A stretch of DNA of 15,659 nucleotides, taken from the NCBI GenBank assembly GCA_030042795.1, contig JASHYZ010000635.1, forward strand, positions 1 to 15,659. The letters are read 5' to 3'. Within the stretch, counting starts at the first letter, position 1, and every line of letters begins with the position of its first letter. Origin of the DNA: Terriglobia bacterium (GTDB lineage: Bacteria; Acidobacteriota; Terriglobia; UBA7540). Shown piece after piece: positions 1 through 6,746 of this stretch. The notes under the pieces are model-generated. The model saw only the letters and a list, made by a program, of their open reading frames with translations. It was not told where the DNA came from and made no database searches. A program made the position numbers and the translations under genes.

Positions 1-2
1 AG

Positions 3-386
3 CTGACGCGCAAAATCCAGAAGGAACGGATTGCCGTGGCGCGCGACGGCGAAGAAGCCCTGGACTTCCTTTTCGGCGAGGGGGACCAAACAAGGGTATC
101 GCTCGACAGCCTTAAGATGGTGCTGCTTGACCTGAAGCTGCCCAAGCTGGACGGCGTGGAAGTGCTGCGTGAGATCAGGAGCAGGCCGGAAACGAAACTG
201 CTGCCGGTGGTGGTGATGACTTCATCGGCAGAAGAGAGGGATCTGCTCACGTGTTACCGGCTGGGTGTAAATAGCTACATCCAAAAGCCCGTGAGTTTCG
301 CCAAATTTCAGGAGGTCGTCCGGACCCTGGGGTTGTACTGGGTAGAGATCAATCAGACGCCGGAGAAGGCGTTTCCATCGGGATAA
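3..386 (+). CDS. CheY-like response regulator, Rcp1 type (N-terminus outside window)
   Basis: Single-domain receiver protein, open at the left window edge. The frame runs from base 3 without a stop, so the real start lies upstream and the first strand and acidic pocket are missing. The visible part reads through ARDGEEALDFLFG, a hallmark of Rcp1-type receivers that partner phytochrome-like or other hybrid sensor kinases. The phosphoacceptor Asp is in LLDLKLPKLDG (GAC at 129-131). The conserved Thr is in VVMTSS and the conserved Lys in YIQKPVSF. The protein ends about 25 residues after the Lys with no output domain, so it probably signals by protein-protein contact. A GTG at 36 is in frame but lies inside the domain and is not a credible start. 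The cognate kinase is not in the window. The family call is firm; the partner is unknown. Confidence 0.9.
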   Translation: MTRKIQKERIAVARDGEEALDFLFGEGDQTRVSLDSLKMVLLDLKLPKLDGVEVLREIRSRPETKLLPVVVMTSSAEERDLLTCYRLGVNSYIQKPVSFAKFQEVVRTLGLYWVEINQTPEKAFPSG

Positions 387-925
387 TCGCGGATCGCATT
401 CGTCTGCCCCCGTCTGTCATGGTGCCTGGCAAGTTTGGGGCTTAACCTCGCGCAAGATGGGGTCTGTGTGACGCCTGGGCTAAGTTGTACCGCCCCTTCG
501 GAGCTGGCTTCTGCTGCGAACTTCTGAGACACGACACGAGCTGCTTCATTCCTCCACGCGCCCTCTGACTTGCGTTTTGCGAAAACATTCGACTCTCCAT
601 TTTTGTGTTTGTGGGTGTGGAAGCCTGCAGGCGCTGCGCATCGGCGGCTCCGCTTACGGCTCTTCCAAGGCTGGGCCTTTTCGGGCCAGCCTGGTTCAAG
701 CGCCGCTCATGCCAGCCGTGAACCATCGGCTTGATTTCCACTCACACCTGTAAGCGACAAATCGAGCCCAACTCCCTCACTGCTGTTCCAGGATCGTCGA
801 CGCCAGGACAGCGGCCAATCCGAGTTCCCCCACACCCAACATCTGCTCTCCATGAAATTGCAGGTTTGCGCTACAATCCGAGTTCTTTGCGACGAGCAGT
901 AAGACGCCGGCGGGAGGGGTTTTAG
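387..925. other. 539-base intergenic stretch, no supported gene
   Basis: No reading frame here resembles a known protein. The short frames on both strands lack ribosome sites and recognisable motifs. A hairpin with 7-bp arms AGGCTGG/CCAGCCT (668-674 and 686-692) has no T-tract, so it is a weak terminator candidate at best. Near the right end a TACAAT hexamer at 872-877 could be the -10 box of the transporter gene, but no good -35 box stands 16-18 bp upstream. The stretch is long for this otherwise compact window and may hold a decayed gene or a dispersed repeat. Confidence 0.5.
872..877 (+). promoter_or_regulatory. possible -10 box for the POT-like transporter
   Basis: TACAAT, one mismatch from the sigma70 -10 consensus. 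It would place transcription start near 884 and leave a leader of about 40 nt before the GTG at 926. No convincing -35 hexamer is found at standard spacing. Weak call. Confidence 0.3.
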
Positions 926-2215
926 GTGAGCTTCAACCAGCGGCTGGACGAAATTCGCACCGGCTTCGGACGCCCGTTCTGGGTAGCCAACCTCACGGAA
1001 CTTTTCGAACGCCTGGCATATTACGGCGCCAGCGCAGTGCTGGCGATGTATCTCAGCGAACAACTGCACTTTTCGAAGGAGTTGACCGGCTGGATGATCG
1101 GCCTCTTCGGCTTTGCGGTGTGGTTTCTGCCGGTGTTGGGCGGATCACTGGCCGACCGCTTCGGCTTTCGGCGCGCGCTGATGTTCGCTTACCTAGTGAT
1201 GACGATCGGTTATTTTCTGCTAGGCTCGTTGGACGCCCCCTGGATGCAAACGGCCCGGAGCGCGCTCGGGGACAAATGGCTGGTGCTCAGCATCCTGATG
1301 ATTCCGGCGCTCGGGCCTGCGGTGGTGAAACCTTGCGTGGCGGGAACGACGGCGCGAGCCTCGACGGAAAATGTGCGCTCCATCGGATATTCGATTTACT
1401 ACACCATCGTCAACATCGGTGGGACGCTTGGCCCAGTGGTGGCCTGGCTGGTGCGGAAGCGGCTGGGGCTCGGAATGGCCAACGTCTTCCGCGTGTCAGC
1501 CCTGAGCGTTTTTCTGATGTTCTTGGTGACGCTGCTTTTCTACCAGGAGCCAGGGAGTCCCGGCGAAGAGAAGGTCGAGAGCGTGGGCGTGGCGCTCCGA
1601 AACATGCTAGTGGTGCTGGCCAATTTCCGTTTCGTCCTGTTCCTGCTCATCTTTTCGAGTTTTTATGTGGTCTTCTGGCAGGAATTCGTGTCGGCCCCGC
1701 TCTTCTTGCGCGGCTATGTCAACCCCAATGCCAACGCCGATCTTCTGCTCTCCATTGATGCTTTCACGGTGATCTGTTTCCAGATTCTGGTGACTCATTT
1801 CACGCGGAAGATTCCGGCATTTTCTGCCATGACGCTGGGACTTCTGATCTCGAGCCTGTCCTGGCTGATTCTGGCTGTCCATCCCACTGTCGCCGGGCTC
1901 ATTGCCGCCCTGGTGGTTTTAGCCCTCGGAGAGATGACGCAGTCAGCCCGCTATTACGACTACATTTCGCGGCTTGCGCCTTCAGGCCGGCAAGGGCTCT
2001 ATATGGGCTTCGCTTTCCTGCCGATTGCGATTGGATATTTCATCGCCGGTCCGCTGGGCGGTTACCTTTTGCATCAGTTCGGCGATGTGCTGCACCGGCC
2101 GCAGCAGATGTGGTGGGCCGTTACCGGAGCCGGCCTCGTCGGAACGCTATTGATGGTGGTCTACGATCGGGTTTTCAAGCCTGGAAAGCAGGAGGGTGAA
2201 GTGGGGCCGAGATGA
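926..2215 (+). CDS. MFS transporter of the POT (proton-dependent oligopeptide) type
   Basis: Inner-membrane carrier of 429 residues with about 12 hydrophobic segments. The N-terminus has ELFERLAYYG (residues 25-34), matching the ExxERFxYY motif on helix 1 of POT/PTR proton-coupled peptide transporters. SIYYTIVNIGGTLGP (mid-protein) and LAPSGRQGLYMG (C-terminal half) also fit POT helices. The loop GGSLADRFGFRRA is the classic MFS helix 2-3 signature. The start is the GTG at 926, seven bases after a GGGAGGGG ribosome site (912-919) and directly after an in-frame TAG. Substrate is probably di- or tripeptides or related small molecules, inferred only from the family. The gene stands alone and converges on yggU. 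It is slightly shorter than the usual 450-500-residue POT, so a divergent subfamily is possible. Confidence 0.8.
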   Translation: MSFNQRLDEIRTGFGRPFWVANLTELFERLAYYGASAVLAMYLSEQLHFSKELTGWMIGLFGFAVWFLPVLGGSLADRFGFRRALMFAYLVMTIGYFLLGSLDAPWMQTARSALGDKWLVLSILMIPALGPAVVKPCVAGTTARASTENVRSIGYSIYYTIVNIGGTLGPVVAWLVRKRLGLGMANVFRVSALSVFLMFLVTLLFYQEPGSPGEEKVESVGVALRNMLVVLANFRFVLFLLIFSSFYVVFWQEFVSAPLFLRGYVNPNANADLLLSIDAFTVICFQILVTHFTRKIPAFSAMTLGLLISSLSWLILAVHPTVAGLIAALVVLALGEMTQSARYYDYISRLAPSGRQGLYMGFAFLPIAIGYFIAGPLGGYLLHQFGDVLHRPQQMWWAVTGAGLVGTLLMVVYDRVFKPGKQEGEVGPR

Positions 2216-2233
2216 TCCCATGAGGCTCGGCCC
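2204..2233. terminator. GC-rich hairpin between convergent genes
   Basis: A perfect 8-bp stem, GGGCCGAG (2204-2211) with CTCGGCCC (2226-2233), enclosing the transporter stop codon. A second small hairpin, GAAGAG/CTCTTC (2243-2248 and 2255-2260), covers the yggU stop codon. The two genes end 36 bases apart and face each other, so bidirectional termination is plausible. No T-tract follows in either direction, so a classic intrinsic terminator is not shown. Confidence 0.4.
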
Positions 2234-2251
2234 GCGCCGGTTGAAGAGCCG

Positions 2252-2554
2252 TCACTCTTCATGAGCCAGCTCCATCAGCCGGTCTGTAATCTGGTACGGC
2301 GGGTGCCCCACCACGCGGATCAGCTTCTGGCGCGCCCTCACGCCGAACGCAATCTCGATGGAATCCTGAGGAACGCGCAGCCGCTTCGCAAAGAATTTGG
2401 TGATGGCCAGGTTGGCGTCACCGTCAGAAGGGGCCGCCCGGATTTCCAGGCGCAGCCTCCCGGTATGGTCAAACCGCAAACGCTCGCGCTGGGCTCGCGG
2501 CTTGACGCTTACGCGGAATGTCACGCGCATCCCCTCCACTCGAAAAGGCGCCAT
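2252..2554 (-). CDS. yggU: DUF167 / YggU family protein
   Basis: Small 100-residue protein of the YggU/DUF167 family, whose biochemical role is not established. Family features seen: RVSVKPRAQRERL near the N-terminus, then RLEIRAAPSDGDANLAI, where the family usually has a P-x-x-G-x-A-N loop, and a C-terminal strand with GVRARQKLIRV. The start at 2554 is supported by GGAGGA about nine bases upstream on the minus strand; Met-9 is a possible alternative. It lies 27 bases downstream of yggS on the same strand, a common bacterial pairing, so the two are probably co-transcribed. Cytoplasmic; no signal peptide or membrane segment. Confidence 0.9.
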   Translation of the reverse strand: MAPFRVEGMRVTFRVSVKPRAQRERLRFDHTGRLRLEIRAAPSDGDANLAITKFFAKRLRVPQDSIEIAFGVRARQKLIRVVGHPPYQITDRLMELAHEE

Positions 2555-2581
2555 AAGGTTATTCCTCCGTGCCGATTGTCC

Positions 2582-3316
2582 TTAAGTTCTCAATCCAAAG
2601 ATTGCCGTTCCAACGCGGATCAAGGTTGCCCCCTCCTCCAAAGCCACTTCGAAATCGTGGCTCATGCCCATCGAAAGCTCGTCCATTCGCACGCCGGGCA
2701 GGCTCGCCGAGTTTATCACTTTTGCAAGCTTGCGCAGACGAGAAAAATAGGGACGGCTTTTTTCGGGGTCGTCAAAGTAAGGAGGCACCAGCATCAATCC
2801 GCGGAGATCGAGGGTGCCAAGCCGGACGATCTGGCGGGCCAACTCGAGCGCGGCGGACTCTTCCACGCCCGATTTGGTGGCTTCTCCGCCCAAGTTCACT
2901 TCAATCAAGACGGGGAGCCGGACCAGCCCGATCTCTCCCACTGTTCGTTTTGCATGGTCAGGCGATTCAGCCGGGCGCTTCACAGCCTGGTCAAGCTTCT
3001 CTGCAATCCGCAACGAGTCTACCGAGTGGACCCAGTGGAAGATCTCGCGCGCGGCTTTAGCTTTGTTTGTCTGCAAATGACCGATGAGATGCCAGGTAAA
3101 CGGCAAGTCTGCAAGCGCGGCACGCTTCGCCTGCGCTTCCTGTATGCGATTTTCCCCGAAGTGCCGGACACCAGCCTCGTAGGCCTCGCGAATCCGCTCG
3201 GGTGGGACTGTCTTGGTCACCGCTACCAAGCGGACTTCGTCGAGGCGCCGTCCAGCTCGCTGGCAGGTGGCTTCCATGCGCTCCCGAACTTTGGTGACGC
3301 TTTCGCGGATTGTCAT
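2582..3316 (-). CDS. yggS: YggS/PLPBP family pyridoxal-phosphate-binding protein
   Basis: A 244-residue, single-domain PLP protein with an alanine-racemase-like barrel. Known members maintain vitamin B6 and amino-acid homeostasis and have no clear enzyme activity. The PLP-binding lysine is K35 in VAVTKTV. Other family blocks are GENRIQEA (about 54-61), WHLIGHLQTNK (75-85), EVNLGGEATKSG, LRGLMLVPP and, near the C-terminus, MGMSHDFEVALEEGATLIRVGTAIFG, which shapes the phosphate site. Length is typical of the family. It is transcribed away from tmk and followed by yggU at 27 bases. Confidence 0.96.
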   Translation of the reverse strand: MTIRESVTKVRERMEATCQRAGRRLDEVRLVAVTKTVPPERIREAYEAGVRHFGENRIQEAQAKRAALADLPFTWHLIGHLQTNKAKAAREIFHWVHSVDSLRIAEKLDQAVKRPAESPDHAKRTVGEIGLVRLPVLIEVNLGGEATKSGVEESAALELARQIVRLGTLDLRGLMLVPPYFDDPEKSRPYFSRLRKLAKVINSASLPGVRMDELSMGMSHDFEVALEEGATLIRVGTAIFGLRT

Positions 3317-3554
3317 CGTTCCCTTGCTGGGCTCGCGGCCCGGCTCTTCACCTGCGTCAGCCGTTCTCCACCTACGCTTGGAGCGGCAAGCATTCTACCA
3401 CTCTGCCGTGGCGCATTCAGCCCTTGTTGGCGGCTGATTGGGGATGCTAACTTCGAATAGGGCGGCAAACCATTTGAGTTTGTAGCGGCCAGTTTATCTG
3501 GCCCAATGGTGGCATTGCCAACTGTATGCCGGGTGTACCACAATCGAGGCCAGC

Positions 3555-4202
3555 TTGAAGGCGCGCGGCTTCTTCATCACGCTCGAAGGAATTGACGGTA
3601 GCGGCAAAAGCACGCAGTTCAAGCGCTTGGTGCGGTACCTGCGCCGCCGCGGGTACAAGGTGCGCGCCACTCGTGAGCCGGGTGGGACTCCGCTGGGCGA
3701 GAAAGTGCGATCCATCCTGCTTGCAGGCACGGAGGCCCTCAGTCCGCTCACGGAGCTAGTATTGTTTTACGCCGCGCGGGCCCAGCACATTGAGGATGTT
3801 ATCCGGCCGGCGCTCGATCGCGGCGAAATCGTGATGAGTGACCGCTTCAACGATTGCAGCTTCGTCTATCAGGGCTATGCCCGCGGCCTTGGCACCCGGG
3901 CGGTGCGGTTGCTGGATCGCGCCATCTGTGGGCCCGTGCAGCCTGACCTGACATTGGTGCTTGATCTCGAAGCGCGGGTCGCACTCAGGCGGGCCGAGCG
4001 CCGCGAAAGCCGTCGAGATTTGAAAGAGAGCCGCTTTGAAGCCGAAGGCGTCGCATTCCAGGAGCGCGTGCGCGCTGGCTATCGCGCATTGGCGCAGCGT
4101 GAGCCTCAGCGAGTGCGCTTGATACGCGCTGACCGACCGGCCGCTGAAGTGGAGGCGGAGATTCGGCGGGAAGTGGACAGGAAGCTGGAGAAGTTAAACT
4201 AG
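3555..4202 (+). CDS. tmk: thymidylate kinase (dTMP kinase)
   Basis: Phosphorylates dTMP to dTDP with ATP in the cytosol, the committed step toward dTTP. The 215-residue protein has the P-loop EGIDGSGKST (11-20), the substrate-binding REPGGT (40-45), DRF (96-98) and YQG (105-107), then an Arg-rich lid (RRAERRESRR, 145-154). Length is normal. The start is taken as the TTG at 3555, because the family begins only a few residues before the P-loop strand, a GAGG lies about six bases upstream, and nearby ATG and GTG codons are out of frame. It is followed by holB after a 134-base spacer; tmk-holB is a frequent gene pair. Confidence 0.96.
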   Translation: MKARGFFITLEGIDGSGKSTQFKRLVRYLRRRGYKVRATREPGGTPLGEKVRSILLAGTEALSPLTELVLFYAARAQHIEDVIRPALDRGEIVMSDRFNDCSFVYQGYARGLGTRAVRLLDRAICGPVQPDLTLVLDLEARVALRRAERRESRRDLKESRFEAEGVAFQERVRAGYRALAQREPQRVRLIRADRPAAEVEAEIRREVDRKLEKLN

Positions 4203-4210
4203 AAGTTAGA

Positions 4211-4332
4211 AATCAGAAGACAGAAGTCAGAAGAGAAAAGTTAGAAAGTCAAAATGGGGGACCAGCCCAGAAACCAAAGGAGGCTGAGCTTCTAGTTTCT
4301 GGTTTCTGGCTCCTGACTTCTGTCTTCTGCTT
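4211..4332. repeat. long inverted repeat of CAGAAGN heptamers between tmk and holB
   Basis: Three tandem heptamers CAGAAGA, CAGAAGT, CAGAAGA fill 4214-4234. Their inverse, CTGACTTCTGTCTTCTG, lies at 4313-4329 and is an exact 17-bp complement of 4214-4230 (20 bp with one mismatch). A second, nested pair, CCAGAAACCA (4267-4276) and TGGTTTCTGG (4300-4309), is exact over 10 bp. The left arm is nearly all purine and the right arm nearly all pyrimidine. A run of six T follows (4331-4336) and the holB ATG comes immediately after. This fills nearly the whole spacer and looks like a dispersed intergenic repeat or large cruciform rather than a simple terminator. Confidence 0.75.
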
Positions 4333-4336
4333 TTTT

Positions 4337-5467
4337 ATGGGCTTTGATTTGTTTCTCGGAAACTCGGCGGCTGTCCAGGCCCTGCGCGAAATGCTGCGGA
4401 CGAACAGGGTGCCCGGCGCTTTGCTCTTTACCGGCCCGGAGGGCGTTGGCAAGAAGACCTTGGCGCTGATGATGGCGAAGGCTATGGCGTGCGAACGCCT
4501 CGAAGACAACTTCTGTGGCGAGTGTGCGCGCTGCCGGAGAGCGGAAGAAATGGTCGCCGGCGCCGCCGATGACCTCGATCGTCGCCGCGAAGTGAAGGAG
4601 AGCGCCCGGCGCCTCGAGGGCCTGGTGTACTTTGACCTTCAGCTTATCGCTCCTTTCACGCGTTACATTCTCACCGAGCAGATCCGTCTGCTGCGCCAGA
4701 TCGCCTACACGCGTCCCTTTGAGCTGCCGCGGCGAATCTTCATCATCGATCAGGCCCAGGCCATTCACTGGCAGGCCGTTGATCTGCTGTTGAAGCTCCT
4801 TGAGGAGCCGCCCGCCACCACCAACTTCATGCTGGTGTGCCCGAACGCCAGCGAGTTGCGCCTCACCATTCGCTCCCGCTGCCAGCGGATTGCCCTCTCA
4901 CCCGTGGGCGAGGATTCTATTGTGAAGCTGCTGGCCGAGCAAGGCACGCTGCCGGAAGCCAAGCGTGCCTTGGTAGCGCGCCTCGCTGGAGGCAGTGTGG
5001 GCAAGGCGCTCCGCTTCGACCTCCCAGCCTATCTTGAGCGCCGTGAACCTTGGCTGCAATTCTTGGAGAGCCTCGCCAGCGGGCTCGCATCAGATGTGAC
5101 AAGCCGGGCCGATGCAACCCGCGCCAACCCGCCGGACTGGCAACGGATCTTTGAAGCTACCCGAGTTCTCACCGCAGATCGCGAACACTTCGATGAGAGT
5201 CTCGGCATCGGATACAGCTTGTTGAGTGACCTGCTGCAGGTTCTCGAGCGCGGCGAACATGCATGTATAGCACATCTGGATGTCGCCGCGCGCATAAGAC
5301 CCTGGGCAGCAAAACTAGGTTTTCAGGGGATTGAGGTGTTGAAAGACGGCCTGGATCAGGCCCGCCGGCTCCACGTGCGCAACGTCAATCAACAACTGGG
5401 TTTCGACGCCTTGGCCGCTGGCATCATCTCACGCGAGCGAAGGGAGACTGCCATTGCTCCCATGTGA
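4337..5467 (+). CDS. holB: DNA polymerase III delta-prime subunit
   Basis: Clamp-loader AAA+ subunit of 376 residues that helps load the sliding clamp. The start of the fold is clear: LFLGNSAAVQALREML, then an intact Walker A GPEGVGKKT (33-41). Four cysteines, C52, C60, C63 and C66 (FCGECARC), form the zinc module of DnaX/HolB proteins. The Walker B region ends IFIIDQAQ (D140), followed by LLKLLEEPP, and the delta-prime SRC arginine finger is at 182-184. The retained P-loop contrasts with the degenerate one in E. coli delta-prime. DnaX is less likely because the protein ends without tau-like domains. No Shine-Dalgarno precedes ATG 4337, which directly follows six T of the inverted repeat. Confidence 0.92.
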   Translation: MGFDLFLGNSAAVQALREMLRTNRVPGALLFTGPEGVGKKTLALMMAKAMACERLEDNFCGECARCRRAEEMVAGAADDLDRRREVKESARRLEGLVYFDLQLIAPFTRYILTEQIRLLRQIAYTRPFELPRRIFIIDQAQAIHWQAVDLLLKLLEEPPATTNFMLVCPNASELRLTIRSRCQRIALSPVGEDSIVKLLAEQGTLPEAKRALVARLAGGSVGKALRFDLPAYLERREPWLQFLESLASGLASDVTSRADATRANPPDWQRIFEATRVLTADREHFDESLGIGYSLLSDLLQVLERGEHACIAHLDVAARIRPWAAKLGFQGIEVLKDGLDQARRLHVRNVNQQLGFDALAAGIISRERRETAIAPM

Positions 5468-5543
5468 TCTGGGCCAGGCAGAGACCGTGGCCTTAGTGGG
5501 CATCATGTCTGCCTCGATGGTGTTCTCGGAGCGGTGCCAGTAG

Positions 5544-5577
5544 CACTAATCTAGTGGGTGAGTCGAATGAGTCGAAT
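5544..5577. promoter_or_regulatory. palindrome plus tandem 9-bp repeat upstream of pqqA
   Basis: CACTA-ATC-TAGTG (5544-5556) is a perfect 5-bp-arm palindrome. Three bases later GAGTCGAAT occurs twice head-to-tail (5560-5568 and 5569-5577), ending about eight bases before the proposed -35 hexamer. The arrangement is what an operator with adjacent activator sites would look like. No regulator can be named from sequence alone. Confidence 0.4.
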
Positions 5578-5585
5578 ACGGCCAC

Positions 5586-5615
5586 TTGCAGCCATGCCGT
5601 CTCTGATGGTAGTAT
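5586..5615 (+). promoter_or_regulatory. candidate sigma70 promoter of the pqq operon
   Basis: TTGCAG (5586-5591) and TAGTAT (5610-5615) are separated by 18 bp. Transcription would start near 5622, giving a leader of about 40 nt before pqqA. The leader contains a small AGGAG/CTCCT hairpin (5627-5631 and 5637-5641) just ahead of the pqqA ribosome site. Plausible by position and sequence, not proven. Confidence 0.4.
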
Positions 5616-5660
5616 GAAGGGGTCGTAGGAGGCATACTCCTGAGGAAGGGTGAAATTATT

Positions 5661-5741
5661 ATGACGTGGGAAACTCCGCAAGTTGAAGAGATCAGCCTGA
5701 GCTGCGAAATCAATTCCTACAGCAACGGCGACTACGAGTAA
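5661..5741 (+). CDS. pqqA: PqqA, precursor peptide of pyrroloquinoline quinone
   Basis: A 26-residue peptide beginning MTWETPQVEEISLSC. The two residues that become PQQ stand in E16-I-N-S-Y20, the exact E-x3-Y spacing of PqqA. The N-terminal half (W/P, then VEEIS) also matches the family. The ribosome site is an AGGAAGGG stretch at 5643-5650, about ten bases before ATG 5661. It sits at the head of the pqq cluster, separated from pqqB by 93 bases that include a hairpin. The peptide carries a six-residue tail after Tyr20 with a second tyrosine, Y25. Function is ribosomal supply of the Glu-Tyr substrate that PqqE cross-links while PqqD holds the peptide. At this size automated gene calls often miss it. 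Confidence 0.95.
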   Translation: MTWETPQVEEISLSCEINSYSNGDYE

Positions 5742-5763
5742 CCGGCCGCAAAAATACACTGGC

Positions 5764-5800
5764 TGTCATCCCGAGGCGCCAACGGCGTCGAGGGATGACA
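5764..5800. repeat. REP-like palindrome between pqqA and pqqB
   Basis: TGTCATCCC (5764-5772) pairs exactly with GGGATGACA (5792-5800). After a 2x2 mismatch the stem continues for six more pairs (5775-5780 with 5784-5789, one of them G-U), closing on an AAC loop. The outer sequence resembles the widespread GTCATCCCGAG...GGGAT palindromic intergenic repeats. As RNA it would be a stable hairpin after the pqqA stop and before the pqqB start. Confidence 0.75.
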
Positions 5801-5834
5801 TGCTGGTGATTCATTGCGTTCATCTCTCTGGTCC

Positions 5835-6746
5835 ATGCGTGTGAAGGTGCTGGGCAGCGCGGCGGGTGGTGGCTTCCCGCAATGGAACTGTGCGTGTCTG
5901 AATTGCCGCCGGTTGCGGACTGGGCGTTTCTCAGGCTCCCCCCGTACCCAGATGCAACTCGCCTTTGAGGATGCGCCCGGCCGCTGGACATTGGTCAACG
6001 CCTCGCCTGATTTACGATCCCAGATTGAAGCAACAAATGAGTTGTGCCCCCAAGATAGGGACCGGCACTCTCCCATCTCCGCTGTGGTTCTGACCGGGGC
6101 CGAGGTTGATCAGGCGCTCGGCCTCCTGCTTCTGCGCGAATTCCACTCCTTTTCAGTCCACGCGACGCGCTCCGTTCGCACCATTCTTACGGAGGACAAC
6201 AGTCTATTCGGCGTACTCGCGCGCTTCGCGGAACAGGTTCGCTGGAATGACATCCTGCTGGATCGGCCCTTTGTGGTCGCGGGCGCACGTCTGGAGGCTT
6301 TGCCGCTACCCGGCTCTTTGCCCGGATTTGTCGGCGCCAAGCGGCGTGCGGAATCCGATCCCTCGGAGGCTGTGATCGGGCTGTGGATTTCTCCCGAGTC
6401 CGGCGGGCAGACTCTGGCGTTCCTACCTAATGCCGGCTGTATTTCCGACTCGTTGCTCGAGCGGCTGGAGCAGTGCGACGTTCTACTTCTCGACGGCACG
6501 TTTTGGAGTGATGAGGAACCGGCTCGCATTCCCGGCCTCGGTCGAACCGCTGCTGCCATGGGGCATCTGCCGATTTCGGGACCGGCAGGCAGCTTGGCAC
6601 GTCTGGCAGTTCTTCGACGCCCGCGCAAGATTTTCATTCATATCAACAACACGAATCCCATCCTGGACGAAGAGAGTGCCGAACACCAAACGGTTCGCGA
6701 AGCCGGGTGGGAAGTGGCCTGGGATGGCATGGAGATCATGCTGTGA
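5835..6746 (+). CDS. pqqB: PqqB, PQQ biosynthesis metallo-beta-lactamase-fold protein
   Basis: PqqB of 303 residues when started at ATG 5835. The frame extends to a TTG at 5814, but the family N-terminus is MRVKVLGSAAGGGFPQWNC, which begins at this ATG. C19, C21 and C24 (WNCACLNC) match the family's structural zinc cysteines. Other blocks: NASPDLRSQI (55-64), VVLTGAEVDQALGLLLLREF (84-103), LLLDGTFWSDEE (217-228), MGHLPISGP (242-250) and IFIHINNTNPIL (266-277). Known PqqB proteins hydroxylate the cross-linked di-amino-acid intermediate before PqqC. In the LTxAxxDH block the usual His is Gln93, within the region where the fold binds metal. The gene overlaps pqqC by 4 bp. No good ribosome site precedes the ATG. 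Confidence 0.95.
   Translation: MRVKVLGSAAGGGFPQWNCACLNCRRLRTGRFSGSPRTQMQLAFEDAPGRWTLVNASPDLRSQIEATNELCPQDRDRHSPISAVVLTGAEVDQALGLLLLREFHSFSVHATRSVRTILTEDNSLFGVLARFAEQVRWNDILLDRPFVVAGARLEALPLPGSLPGFVGAKRRAESDPSEAVIGLWISPESGGQTLAFLPNAGCISDSLLERLEQCDVLLLDGTFWSDEEPARIPGLGRTAAAMGHLPISGPAGSLARLAVLRRPRKIFIHINNTNPILDEESAEHQTVREAGWEVAWDGMEIML

Noticed and set aside
3350..3420. tRNA-like segment on the minus strand (GAGTGGTAGAATGC and a short stem)
   Set aside because: The D-arm-like part resembles a tRNA, but the anticodon loop would have eight bases, there is no GTTCRANNC T-loop and the acceptor ends do not pair.
2261..3460. 399-codon plus-strand open frame opposite yggU and yggS
   Set aside because: It is antisense to two firmly identified genes, has no family resemblance and has the irregular composition of a GC-rich shadow frame.
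5814..5834. TTG-initiated N-terminal extension of PqqB
   Set aside because: It adds seven residues before the conserved family N-terminus MRVKVLGSAAGG, with no ribosome site.
6707..6742. Upstream GTG start for PqqC
   Set aside because: It would overlap pqqB by 40 bases and add residues absent from the family; GTG 6743 has a ribosome site and a 4-bp overlap.
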